Assembly: GCA_910586275.1 (NCBI GenBank)
Contig: CAJUIM010000051.1
Location: 1 to 23,438 of the forward strand
Source of the DNA: an uncultured Lachnospiraceae bacterium
GTDB taxonomy: Bacteria; Bacillota; Clostridia; Lachnospirales; Lachnospiraceae
Direction of reading: 5' to 3'
DNA: 23,438 nucleotides
This document shows, piece by piece, positions 8,822 to 16,326 of this stretch. Under the pieces are notes generated by a model. That model had not been told where the DNA came from, made no database searches, and was given only the letters and a program-made list of their open reading frames with translations. Both the position numbers and the translations under genes were made by a program. Within the stretch, counting starts at the first letter, position 1. Each line of letters starts with the position of its first letter.

Positions 8822-8930
8822 TTCCAATCCAATCCTTCCTTTTTTCTTCCCATAACCCGCAGACAGCATTGACTTGTTCCGCTTCTGTCTTCGGATAAAG
8901 CTGCTGCCTGTTAAAGGAAATGGGCCTCGC

Positions 8931-8945
8931 TGAATGACATTGCCC
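8931..8945 (+). repeat. Possible solo terminus of the palindromic repeat
   Basis: TGAATGACATTGCCC in the hisZ-hisG region matches the outer end and flank of repeat copy C (17540-17554) with one mismatch. It overlaps the hisZ stop side and has no inner element sequence next to it, so it may be chance or the last trace of an excised copy. Confidence 0.25.
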
Positions 8946-8951
8946 TTCCGC

Positions 8952-10067
8952 TCATGTCTTCGGCCGCAATACTGCCTTTTTCCCTTCTTGGCGCAGTTTC
9001 TGTGCCTTTTTCAGGCTTTCCTTATAATTCTCCGGCGTATATTCCACCGCCTCCGCCCTCTCGGGCAGTGCGATTGCAATGTTCTGCCTGTCCAGAGCCG
9101 CCATCAGATCATCCATGACCACCATAAACCCGATAGCCGGAGCCGACTTGCCGAAACGTCCCAGCAGGTTATCATACCTTCCGCCCTTCACCAATGCATC
9201 TCCTAAGCCATAAGTATAAGCCTTATATATGACGCCAGTATAATAATTGTACTTACTCAGCATCCCCAAGTCAAAAGAGACATATTTTTCCGCCCCATAC
9301 AGACACAATACCTCGTACAGTTTCTCCAGCCTCTCCACCGCTTTCGTGGAACGCCCGTTCCCGGCCACCCACTCCTTTGCCTGTGCCAAAGCATCCGCCG
9401 TCCCGAACAAATCCGTCATTTTCAGTACGGCCTCCCGGCATCTGTCGGGCACTTCCTTATCCCGCAGCAGTTCCTCTGCCCCGAAATAATTCTTCCCGGA
9501 AATATATTCCCGCAGTTCCAGTTCGGTTTCCTCCCCCAGCCCCGCTTCTGCACAGATTCCTTTGAAATACTCCACATTTCCGATGCTCAGCTGGAAATCC
9601 TTAAGTCCTGCCGCCAGCAAAGACTCTATGACCAATGCTGCCATCTCCGCATCCGCTTCCACGGAGCCGTCCCCGATCAGTTCCGCCCCCATCTGCGTCA
9701 CTTCCTTCAGCTTTCCCTGCAGATTGGAAGTATTGGTGAACGTATTCCCCAAATAGCAAAACCGGATCGGCACGGCTTCCTCCAGAAAATATTTCGCCGC
9801 GCATCTCGCCATGGAAGGCGTAAAATCCGGCCGCAGAACAAGCGTATTCCCCTCCTTATCGAAAAACTTATACAGTTCGCGGGAAGGAGTCGTCCCCACC
9901 TCTCTGGAAAACACGTCAAAAAACTCAAAGGCCGGCGTCTGGATATCCTCATACCCAAAACTACGCACTTTCTCCATCATCAGCCTTTCCGCCGCCAGCT
10001 TCTTCGCATATTCCTCCCCGTAAATATCCCTCACGCCCTCCGGCGTATGCACTAATTTCCTGTCCAT
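8952..10067 (-). CDS. hisZ: ATP phosphoribosyltransferase regulatory subunit
   Basis: A 371-residue HisZ, a paralogue of histidyl-tRNA synthetase that lost tRNA charging and instead supports and regulates short HisG. The class II synthetase fold is seen in HTPEGVRDIYGEE at the start, GYEDIQTPAFEFFDVF, LVLRPDFTPSMARCAA (motif 2), and a C-terminal GGRYDNLLGRFG (motif 3 region). It has no anticodon-binding domain and ends at about 370 residues, the normal HisZ size, which separates it from HisS. Start ATG at 10067 follows AAAGGA at good distance; an upstream in-frame start at 10112 would nearly reach the recU stop. It is the first gene of the his block and lies only 49 bp after recU, leaving no room for a T-box leader, so expression may run through from recU or from an unseen internal promoter. 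Confidence 0.95.
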   Translation of the reverse strand: MDRKLVHTPEGVRDIYGEEYAKKLAAERLMMEKVRSFGYEDIQTPAFEFFDVFSREVGTTPSRELYKFFDKEGNTLVLRPDFTPSMARCAAKYFLEEAVPIRFCYLGNTFTNTSNLQGKLKEVTQMGAELIGDGSVEADAEMAALVIESLLAAGLKDFQLSIGNVEYFKGICAEAGLGEETELELREYISGKNYFGAEELLRDKEVPDRCREAVLKMTDLFGTADALAQAKEWVAGNGRSTKAVERLEKLYEVLCLYGAEKYVSFDLGMLSKYNYYTGVIYKAYTYGLGDALVKGGRYDNLLGRFGKSAPAIGFMVVMDDLMAALDRQNIAIALPERAEAVEYTPENYKESLKKAQKLRQEGKKAVLRPKT

Positions 10068-10116
10068 AGCAAATCCTTTCCCTTCTTTTTCCGCCCTGCC
10101 GCAGGATGGCATTCCC

Positions 10117-10650
10117 CTATTCCCTGTCGTCCAGATCTTTCTGAATCATATCCAAATACGGCACGAAAATCCCACCTTTTCTTGGAATCACATATTCCGG
10201 GTTCAGTTCCTCAAACCGAAAGCTTTTGCGGCCGCCCTCCCTTGCCCGATCCCAAAAATAACGCAGCATCTCATACGGCAGATAATAAAACAAATCCTTA
10301 TGTGTATAATAAATCAGGAAAAACGAAATTCCGCCCTGTTTCTCGAACTGCCTCATAAATTCTACCTGATGCTCATGGATATTCTGAAGGGCAAACGTAT
10401 CCGCCGCACACTCCTTCGCATCGAAGCAGACCGGCAGGCCCTGCACTGCCCCGATATAGTCCACGGTACTCTTCTGCCCGAAATATGCCAGCGTAATATG
10501 CCGGCTCTCCTTATCTATCGTCACCGGCGTAATAGGCGTAGGGATCTTCTGAATCAATGCCAGTCCGTTTTCCATATAGATTTCATTGGTCCTGTTCACC
10601 AGTTCCTCCAGCGTAGAGCCCCTTAACCCTCTGGAATTCCAAGTTGCCAT
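10117..10650 (-). CDS. recU: Holliday junction resolvase RecU
   Basis: A 177-residue RecU, the Firmicutes enzyme that cuts four-way DNA junctions in recombination and chromosome segregation. The PD-(D/E)XK nuclease core is visible: STVDYIG (Asp64) and CFDAKE (Asp77, Lys79), followed by the conserved ALQNIHEHQVEFMRQF near 87-102 and a C-terminal GGRKSFRFEELN. These match the family well over the whole length. I use the ATG at 10650 (protein starts MATWNSRGLRG); a TTG nine codons upstream is possible, and the GGAAGGAG site lies about 14 bases before the ATG, a little far. In many Firmicutes recU sits beside a penicillin-binding protein gene; here it sits between a pseudouridine synthase and hisZ. 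Confidence 0.93.
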   Translation of the reverse strand: MATWNSRGLRGSTLEELVNRTNEIYMENGLALIQKIPTPITPVTIDKESRHITLAYFGQKSTVDYIGAVQGLPVCFDAKECAADTFALQNIHEHQVEFMRQFEKQGGISFFLIYYTHKDLFYYLPYEMLRYFWDRAREGGRKSFRFEELNPEYVIPRKGGIFVPYLDMIQKDLDDRE

Positions 10651-10702
10651 CTGTCTGCTTTTCTCTCCTTCCCGCAAGCTTTCGCTCTTTCTTCCGCATT
10701 TT

Positions 10703-10833
10703 GCCTTACCGATTCCGGCAGGCGGCTTCCTGCCCCCGGTTTTCCCTTGCTTCCTCTTAACGGTTCCTGCAGGCGGCTTCCTGCCCCCGGTTTTCCCTTG
10801 CTTCCTCTTAACGGTTCCCGCAGGCGGCTTCCC
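10703..10833. repeat. 51-bp tandem repeat at the 3' end of the pseudouridine synthase gene
   Basis: Two full 51-bp units (10711-10761 and 10762-10812) differ at only a few bases, with a partial third unit from 10813 into the gene. The gene's stop codon (10808-10810) lies inside one unit, and its copy is found again at 10757-10759, so the repeat duplicates the last codons plus stop downstream. Each unit has a short inverted repeat (for example GGCAGG...CCTGCC at 10718-10735). The unit length is a multiple of three. Confidence 0.9.
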
Positions 10834-11836
10834 CTTCCGCTATCCGCCGGAATACTTCCGGTTCCCTAGCCACAAGCGTCAGCCCGGACAAATCACGGAA
10901 ATTCCCTTCCATCACCGGAAATTCCAAGCGGTATGCATGAAGCAGCTGACTCCCTACCCCGTATTTTTTCCGGTACTTATCGTTAAAATCCCTTTCCCCG
11001 TATTTATAATCCCCTAAAAGCGGATGCCCTAGCCCGGAAAAATGCAGCCGCAGCTGATGAGCCTTTCCCGTAACCAGTTCCGCTTCCACCAGAGTCATAT
11101 CCCTAAAATGCTTCAGGGGCCTATAATTCGTACGGATATAAGCCCCCTCTTCCCCCTGCCGGACAAGCCTTACCTTATTTTCCCGCCCGTCCTTCACGAG
11201 ATATCCTTCCAAAGAAGATTCTCCCTCCAACCTTCCTTTCACATAAAGCCGGTAATATTTATGCAGGCTCCGGTCTTTCAGCAGCCTGCCCATACATTGA
11301 CTGCCCTGCAATGTCTTACCGCAGATTACCATGCCAGACGTATTCCTGTCCAACCGGTTGCAGACGGAAGGCCGGAAGGTATGCAGCCCATCCTCCGTCA
11401 CATCCCCCTTTTCCAGCAAATAGCCAATCAGCCACTCATTCAGGGAGGAATCCTTCGGTTCCGCTTTCTGTGTCAGAACCCCTGCCGGCTTGTCTACAAT
11501 AAGCACATGACGGTTCTCGAAAATAACCTCCAATTCTCCCAGCTGCCTGTATGCCCTGCCAAATTCCGCCGTTCTTCCCTCGGCCTGCTTTCCTGTGCCT
11601 TTCTTCCCCGGCAGCCTGCCGCCGAACTTCTCAATCGTCTCATCCGAAAGGAAAAGTTTCACCTTGTCTCCCACGCACAGCTTCTCATTCCCCTCCGCTT
11701 TTTTCCCGTTCAGTACAATATTCTTTTTACGCAGCATTTTATAAAGAAAACCCGTCCCGGCTTCCTTCAGATATTTATGTAAATATTTATCCAGCCGCTG
11801 CCCGGCTTCATTTTCTTCAATGCATAGCTGAACCAT
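10808..11836 (-). CDS. RluC/RluD-family RNA pseudouridine synthase
   Basis: A 342-residue protein: an S4 RNA-binding domain (residues ~12-65, GQRLDKYLHKYLKEA...KNIVLNGKKA) and a PseudoU_synth_2 catalytic domain (~100-310). The catalytic motif is CNRLDRNTSGMVI, with nucleophile Asp163; the usual His before Arg-Leu-Asp is Asn, a variant I know from clostridial members. TGKAHQLRLHFSGLGHPLLGDYKYG (257-281) is the second family motif. It converts uridines to pseudouridine in structured RNA, most likely 23S rRNA; the exact site cannot be told. The start at 11836 has GGGGGAAG six bases upstream. A basic, Gly/Lys-rich linker (72-90) joins the domains. The last codons lie in a 51-bp tandem repeat. Confidence 0.92.
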   Translation of the reverse strand: MVQLCIEENEAGQRLDKYLHKYLKEAGTGFLYKMLRKKNIVLNGKKAEGNEKLCVGDKVKLFLSDETIEKFGGRLPGKKGTGKQAEGRTAEFGRAYRQLGELEVIFENRHVLIVDKPAGVLTQKAEPKDSSLNEWLIGYLLEKGDVTEDGLHTFRPSVCNRLDRNTSGMVICGKTLQGSQCMGRLLKDRSLHKYYRLYVKGRLEGESSLEGYLVKDGRENKVRLVRQGEEGAYIRTNYRPLKHFRDMTLVEAELVTGKAHQLRLHFSGLGHPLLGDYKYGERDFNDKYRKKYGVGSQLLHAYRLEFPVMEGNFRDLSGLTLVAREPEVFRRIAEGEAACGNR

Positions 11837-11854
11837 ATCTTCCCCCTGCTCCCT

Positions 11855-11945
11855 AGAGCGTGTCCGCTATGCGCCCTTCCTTTGACACAAATCCCCCACA
11901 AATTGTGACGCACATCTGCCGGAAAGCAATTTTCAAACACGCTCT
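11855..11945. repeat. Small inverted-repeat element, copy 1
   Basis: A 91-bp segment bounded by perfect 9-bp inverted ends, AGAGCGTGT (11855-11863) and ACACGCTCT (11937-11945). On the minus strand it opens AGAGCGTGTTTGAAAATT. It ends 18 bp before the pseudouridine synthase start codon, so it lies in that gene's leader. A related segment lies 190 bp away. Confidence 0.65.
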
Positions 11946-12013
11946 CGTCCCGCGCAAAATTCTCACATTGCATAAATATGAAATATAATGCATATTCTTA
12001 CATATAATTATTA

Positions 12014-12042
12014 AATTTACACCCAATTAACAGTTTTGTAAA
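12014..12042 (-). promoter_or_regulatory. Candidate promoter for the pseudouridine synthase gene
   Basis: On the minus strand TTTACA (12037-12042) and TAAATT (12014-12019) are separated by 17 bp in an AT-rich stretch. Each hexamer has partial agreement with the sigma-A consensus. It would give a leader of about 170 nt that contains inverted-repeat copy 1. Confidence 0.35.
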
Positions 12043-12056
12043 CAGAAATTTACCAA

Positions 12057-12152
12057 CCGGCACGACCTGAATCTGGCGCAAATATCACGCAAAGCGGTGA
12101 AACGGCACATCGCAGTGCAGATGTCAGGAATGAATTTTCAAACACGATCCAA
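12057..12152. repeat. Small inverted-repeat element, diverged copy 2
   Basis: On the minus strand this opens GGATCGTGTTTGAAAATT and shares a 14-base identity (AATTTTCAAACACG on plus, 12133-12146) with copy 1 at 11928-11941, plus scattered similarity beyond. The far end does not pair with the near end, so it is a diverged or partial copy. It sits just after the DUF4317-like gene. Together with copy 1 and the AT-rich promoter region it fills the 352-bp gap 11837-12188, which holds no gene I can support. Confidence 0.45.
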
Positions 12153-12188
12153 CGGATAAGCAACTGCACAATTCCTTCCGAACATTCT

Positions 12189-12824
12189 CTATGCACGCGA
12201 AAACACCACTTTCTCCAACAATTCTCCGTAAATCTTTTTTTCCTCCGCCTGAAAAACATTAATCCTCCATGCATCGCCGCTCCTGTCCTTAAACGCAGGA
12301 AAAAGGAAGCCCCATTCCGGCTCCCCCGGCTCATAGTCGCCGCTTACCGGACAGAGAGCGCAAATCAGAAAAGAATAAACCTCTTCCGATTCCCACAGGC
12401 TTTCCTTGTCCTCTGCCTTTAACGGAACATCGTAACTGCCGTAAAAAAAGTAAACCGCATAGTCCCCTTCCGCCTGATACCGTTCCCCGAACACTTCATA
12501 GAAAATATCCAGCATCGCGTCATTTTTCAGTTCACATTCCTTCAACGCCATAAGCATCTGCCATATGCTTCCCGGCTTCCTATCCTTCTCCTGAAAAGAA
12601 TATTCCTTCAGCTGCACATTGGTTTCCGAAAACGGAATCTTTTTTGCAATCTCCAGGTTCTGCTTCTGCTCTTTAGCCGACAGTCTCTGAAAATGTTTAT
12701 TGAAGGTACCGTCCACAAAGCCCTCCCTGTCCATATAGGCCCCTGCAATCCTGCTGAAGCAGTTCCTCTTCAGAGTCATGCGCCTAGTCAGTTCCAGCAT
12801 ATCTTCCCTGTTAATTTTTCCCAT
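12189..12824 (-). CDS. DUF4317-like protein, short form
   Basis: A 211-residue soluble protein that I recognise as DUF4317-like, a Firmicutes family of unknown function. Features shared with the family are the start REDMLELTRRMTLKRNCFSRIAGAYMD, the middle GDYAVYFFYGSYDVPLKAEDKESL (about 117-140), VYSFLICALCPVSG and the ending GFLFPAFKDRSGDA. Longer members run to nearly twice this size; this protein stops about 35 residues after the GFLFPAF motif. The following minus-strand sequence shows no continuation in any frame, so it is either a genuine short subfamily or a C-terminal loss. The ribosome site is weak (AGGATAGG, spaced 8). It is the last gene of the YgiQ-SDR-membrane protein run, 122 bp after its neighbour. 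No catalytic residues can be named. Confidence 0.7.
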   Translation of the reverse strand: MGKINREDMLELTRRMTLKRNCFSRIAGAYMDREGFVDGTFNKHFQRLSAKEQKQNLEIAKKIPFSETNVQLKEYSFQEKDRKPGSIWQMLMALKECELKNDAMLDIFYEVFGERYQAEGDYAVYFFYGSYDVPLKAEDKESLWESEEVYSFLICALCPVSGDYEPGEPEWGFLFPAFKDRSGDAWRINVFQAEEKKIYGELLEKVVFSRA

Positions 12825-12946
12825 GCCTGTGCCCTATCCTTTCTTCATGGCAATAGCAAACCAGATACCAAAATGAAAGACCCCGCTGCATATAACGGGA
12901 GATTGGACTTACCGCAGACGGCGACACTATTTGCTACTTGCCGTAA

Positions 12947-13513
12947 TTATAAAGCCACCGCCAGCAGATTCTCCAATATCGCTTCCGAAAGCGGCTCCTG
13001 CTCCTGCCTCCCGAGATTTTCAAGCCCCTGACAATAGATATCCAGTTCCTTATAAATCTTTACCGTCACACCCTTACAGCCGCCCTGCATCAGAAGCATG
13101 TCCAAATGCTTCTCGCATGCTTTCACATCACATTTGCCGTCTTCCGTATAGCCGCATACCACATGCCCTTTGATGACCATATGACTGACCTGATAATTCT
13201 TGTCATATGAGGTGAACACCATATCATACAGCTTGGTAAGCCCTGCATCATATCTGCCGGTCTCTTCCCTCACCTTCTCCGAACATCCCTTTGCCCTCAG
13301 GAACATAATCATGTTCACCGCACTCTTGCTGGCCGGCAGACAGCCAAGCACGGCCACTATCGTCAGCAGATTCTTATTGCTCCCGGTAGACCATATCCCC
13401 ATCCCCAGGATGGTAAGTGACAGCCCGAACAGGATAACTGTCCGGGCCGTCACTGCCCTCTGTTGTTTTTTTATATAACCGTATTGCCCTTTTACCGCCT
13501 TCTTACTCTTCAT
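12947..13513 (-). CDS. Hypothetical two-helix membrane protein
   Basis: I do not recognise this 188-residue protein. It has a basic N-terminus (MKSKKAVKGQYGYIKKQQ), two hydrophobic segments at ~23-41 and ~48-69 joined by a short polar turn (STGSNKN), and a ~115-residue soluble C-terminal part that by the positive-inside rule faces the cytoplasm. That part has mixed alpha/beta character and five cysteines without a spaced metal motif. It starts 22 bp after the short-chain dehydrogenase stop, so it belongs to the same transcript; the start ATG at 13513 follows GAGG at short distance. It has no signal for an enzyme fold that I can see. It is real by length, ribosome site and operon position, but function is unknown. 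Confidence 0.75.
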   Translation of the reverse strand: MKSKKAVKGQYGYIKKQQRAVTARTVILFGLSLTILGMGIWSTGSNKNLLTIVAVLGCLPASKSAVNMIMFLRAKGCSEKVREETGRYDAGLTKLYDMVFTSYDKNYQVSHMVIKGHVVCGYTEDGKCDVKACEKHLDMLLMQGGCKGVTVKIYKELDIYCQGLENLGRQEQEPLSEAILENLLAVAL

Positions 13514-13535
13514 CCGTCCTCTATTTCTCCGTCTC

Positions 13536-14354
13536 TTATTTCTTTTTTCCCTGCTTTTCCCCGGTTTTTCCTGCCCCGTACATCAGACCCATTATGCCCA
13601 ACATGCAAGAATGGGGAAGCACCTTGGAAATTACGCGAAATCCCTTTATAGGCAGCCCGCATACCGATACGGCTCTCTTATCCCTGGAATCACGCAGTGC
13701 CTGCTTCACCACCTTGTCTACCGGCATCATAGTCAGTTTCTTTATGGCCAACGTGGAGCCATACCGTTCCGCTTTATCAAAAAACTCCGTCTCTACCGGT
13801 CCGGGACATACTGCCGTCACCCAGATTCTTCTCTTCTTCAGCTCTTCGCGTAAAGCCATGGAAAAACTTAAGACATAAGCTTTTGTCGCCGCATATACGG
13901 CAAATCTGGTCTGGGGAAGAAATGCCGCGCTGGAAGCAATCTCTATCAGCCTGCTGTTCTTTTCCATATACGGAAGACAGCTGCAAGTCATCCGGGTCAG
14001 AGCCTCACAATTGACCCTGACAGTGGCTGCCTGCTCTTCTATGCTCAGTTCATCCACCCTGCCCATATAGCCAAAGCCTGCGGCATTGACAAGCATACGG
14101 ATTCTCGGTTCCTCAAACTCCAAGATTTTACGCAAGACTGCCATATCCTTTTCATCGGATACATCCATGGGAATGACCTTTACCGGAATATCCAGAAGTT
14201 TCGCCAGTTCATCCATTCTTTCCTTTCGCCTTGCAATCAGCCATATTTCATCCGTCCTGTGCAGAAGCACATCCAGCTGCATGGCAAATTCCTGCCCGAT
14301 GCCGGAAGATGCGCCTGTAATAATCACAACATTCTTTCCTGTCTTCTTTCCCAT
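13536..14354 (-). CDS. Short-chain dehydrogenase/reductase (classical SDR)
   Basis: A 272-residue NAD(P)-dependent oxidoreductase. The Rossmann cofactor motif TGASSGIG (13-20), the structural NAAG (90-93), the catalytic Ser141/Ser142 and YAATK (Tyr154, Lys158) and the following CPGPVETEF (183-191) are all present, so it should be active. Arg42-Arg43 after the second strand favours NADPH. The C-terminal ~45 residues are hydrophobic then strongly basic (GAGKTGEKQGKKK), a pattern seen in membrane-associated SDRs related to the YqjQ/DltE-like group; the substrate is unknown, a lipid or fatty acyl compound being a guess. Start ATG at 14354 has AAAGGA upstream. It lies 13 bp after the radical SAM gene and 22 bp before a membrane protein gene, one transcript. 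Confidence 0.92.
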   Translation of the reverse strand: MGKKTGKNVVIITGASSGIGQEFAMQLDVLLHRTDEIWLIARRKERMDELAKLLDIPVKVIPMDVSDEKDMAVLRKILEFEEPRIRMLVNAAGFGYMGRVDELSIEEQAATVRVNCEALTRMTCSCLPYMEKNSRLIEIASSAAFLPQTRFAVYAATKAYVLSFSMALREELKKRRIWVTAVCPGPVETEFFDKAERYGSTLAIKKLTMMPVDKVVKQALRDSRDKRAVSVCGLPIKGFRVISKVLPHSCMLGIMGLMYGAGKTGEKQGKKK

Positions 14355-14367
14355 AACCCGTCCTTTC

Positions 14368-16272
14368 CTATTTCTTTTTATGGATATTTCGAATGGTCTT
14401 CTTTTTCTTACCTTCTTTTTTCCGCGGAATCCGTTTCTGCCCGTCCCCGCTGCCGGCCTGTTTATTTCCCGCTATCCGTCTCGGCTTAATCAGACATTCA
14501 GGGGCAAATCCGATTAAATCCTCCCTTCCGGCTTTCCGCAGCGCCTCGTAAACCAGTTCATAATTTTTCGGGTTCCTATATTGAATCAGTGCCCTCTGCA
14601 TAGCCTTTTCATGAGGATTGCGGCAGACATACACTTTCTTCCCGTCCCGCGGGTCAATGCCGGTATAATACATTACGGTAGAAACCGTGGAAGGCGTAGG
14701 GTAAAAATCCTGTACCTGCTCCGGCATATAGCCCAAATCCCTTAAATATTCCGCCAATTCCACCGCTTCCTTCAGCGTGGAGCCAGGATGGGAAGACATC
14801 AGATAAGGCACAAGATATTGCTTCATCCCAAGCTGCTCGTTGATTTTCCTGAATTTCTTTGCAAAACGCTCATATACCGCCGCTTCCGGTTTTCCCATCT
14901 TCTTCAGCACCACATCCGAAATATGTTCCGGAGCCACTTTCAGCTGACCGCTCACATGATATTCTGCCAATTCCCGGAAAAATGTATCATCCTTATCCGC
15001 CATTAGGTAATCAAACCGAATGCCGGACCGGACAAATACCTTTTTCACCCCTTTCACCGACCGCAGTTTCCGCAGCAGTTCCAAATAATCGCTATGATCC
15101 ACGGTCAGGTTTTTGCATGGTTTCGGAAACAGGCACTGTTTATTTTTGCAGACTCCTGCGGTAAGCTGTTTTCCGCAGGACGGATGACGGAAATTGGCAG
15201 TGGGTCCTCCCACATCATGGATGTACCCTTTAAAATCCGGTTCCTGCACCATCCTTTCGGCTTCCTTTAAAATGGATGCATGGCTGCGCGCCTGCACAGT
15301 CCGTCCCTGATGGAAAGTCAATGCGCAGAAATTACAGCCTCCGAAGCATCCCCGGCTGCTGGCCAGTGAGAATTTAACTTCCGTTATGGCCGGCACGCCT
15401 CCCTTTTCCTCATAGGAAGGATGGTATGTGTACTGATAAGGCAGGCCGTAAACATCATCCATTTCCTCCGTGGTAAGGGGCAGCGCCGGAGGATTCTGCA
15501 CCACATAAGTTCCGTTTGGGTATTCTTCCACCAAATATTTTCCCGTGAAAGGATCCGTATTCTCATATTGTATGCGGAAGCTTTCCGCATATTTATCCGG
15601 CTTCTCTTTCATCTCTTCATAGGAAGGCAGAAGCAGGCTGTCATATATTCCCGAAATATCTTTTGTCTTATAAACCGTCCCGGCAATAAAGGTAATGTCT
15701 TTCACGTCCATGCCGCTGTCCAGCGCATCCGCTATTTCCACAATGGAATGTTCACCCATTCCGTAAGAAATTAAATCCGCCTGAGCATCCAACAGGACAG
15801 ACCTGCGGAAGCTGTCCGACCAGTAATCATAATGGGCAAGCCTCCTTAAGCTGGCTTCCACCCCGCCCACCACGATAGGCACATCCTTATAGCTGCGGCG
15901 GATCAGATTGCCGTATGCCGCCGTGGCACGGTCCGGCCTTTTTCCCGTCTCCCCTCCCGGCGTGTAAGCATCATTCGGCCGGTGCTTCTTTGACACAAAA
16001 TAATGGTTCACCATGGAATCCATATTGCCTGCCGACACAAGAAATGCCAGACGCGGCCTCCCGAACACACGGATGCTGCTTTCGTCCTTCCAATCCGGCT
16101 GGGAAATAATACCTACCGAATAGCCATGAGCCTCCAATAGCCTGCTGATAATGGCATGCCCAAAAGAAGGGTGATCCACATAGGCATCCCCTATCACATA
16201 GACAAAATCCGGTTGTGCAATGCCGCGCCCTTCCATCTCTTCTTTCGTTATCGGTAAAAATCCTCCTGCCAC
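14368..16272 (-). CDS. YgiQ-family radical SAM protein
   Basis: A radical SAM enzyme of the YgiQ (UPF0313) family, 634 residues from the chosen start. The 4Fe-4S cluster motif is SSRGCFGGCNFCALTFHQGR with cysteines at 309, 313 and 316 (CX3CX2C). The N-terminal FLPITKEEME...DFVYVIGDAYVDHPSFGHAIISRLLE is the family's cobalamin-like domain start, and the C-terminal half includes VAPEHISDVVLKKMGKP and QDFYPTPSTVSTVMYYTG. The product is not known for this family. I set the start at the GTG (16272) because AAAGGAG lies six bases before it and family members start at the FLP motif; an ATG at 16320, only 6 bp after the phosphatase stop, has no good ribosome site but would give 650 residues. The tail is very basic (GKKKKTIRNIHKKK). 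Confidence 0.93.
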   Translation of the reverse strand: MAGGFLPITKEEMEGRGIAQPDFVYVIGDAYVDHPSFGHAIISRLLEAHGYSVGIISQPDWKDESSIRVFGRPRLAFLVSAGNMDSMVNHYFVSKKHRPNDAYTPGGETGKRPDRATAAYGNLIRRSYKDVPIVVGGVEASLRRLAHYDYWSDSFRRSVLLDAQADLISYGMGEHSIVEIADALDSGMDVKDITFIAGTVYKTKDISGIYDSLLLPSYEEMKEKPDKYAESFRIQYENTDPFTGKYLVEEYPNGTYVVQNPPALPLTTEEMDDVYGLPYQYTYHPSYEEKGGVPAITEVKFSLASSRGCFGGCNFCALTFHQGRTVQARSHASILKEAERMVQEPDFKGYIHDVGGPTANFRHPSCGKQLTAGVCKNKQCLFPKPCKNLTVDHSDYLELLRKLRSVKGVKKVFVRSGIRFDYLMADKDDTFFRELAEYHVSGQLKVAPEHISDVVLKKMGKPEAAVYERFAKKFRKINEQLGMKQYLVPYLMSSHPGSTLKEAVELAEYLRDLGYMPEQVQDFYPTPSTVSTVMYYTGIDPRDGKKVYVCRNPHEKAMQRALIQYRNPKNYELVYEALRKAGREDLIGFAPECLIKPRRIAGNKQAGSGDGQKRIPRKKEGKKKKTIRNIHKKK

Positions 16273-16326
16273 AGACAGCTCCTTTCTCAATATGCCCTGC
16301 TTGCCCAATTGTCGCCCCATCCGTTT

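Noticed and set aside
10068..10116. T-box riboswitch or his leader before hisZ
   Set aside because: Only 49 bp separate recU and hisZ, too short for such a leader, and no specifier or T-box sequence was seen.
10703..10833. CRISPR-like array
   Set aside because: The units are directly abutting 51-bp tandem repeats without spacers.
10586..11017. Plus-strand frame with a PAGGFLPPVFPCFLLTV repeat
   Set aside because: It is the antisense reading of the 51-bp tandem repeat and of the pseudouridine synthase gene, without a start signal.
12050..12334. Minus-strand 94-codon frame past the DUF4317-like stop, as a frameshifted continuation
   Set aside because: Its sequence is another frame of the same gene followed by inverted-repeat copy 2, with no family resemblance.
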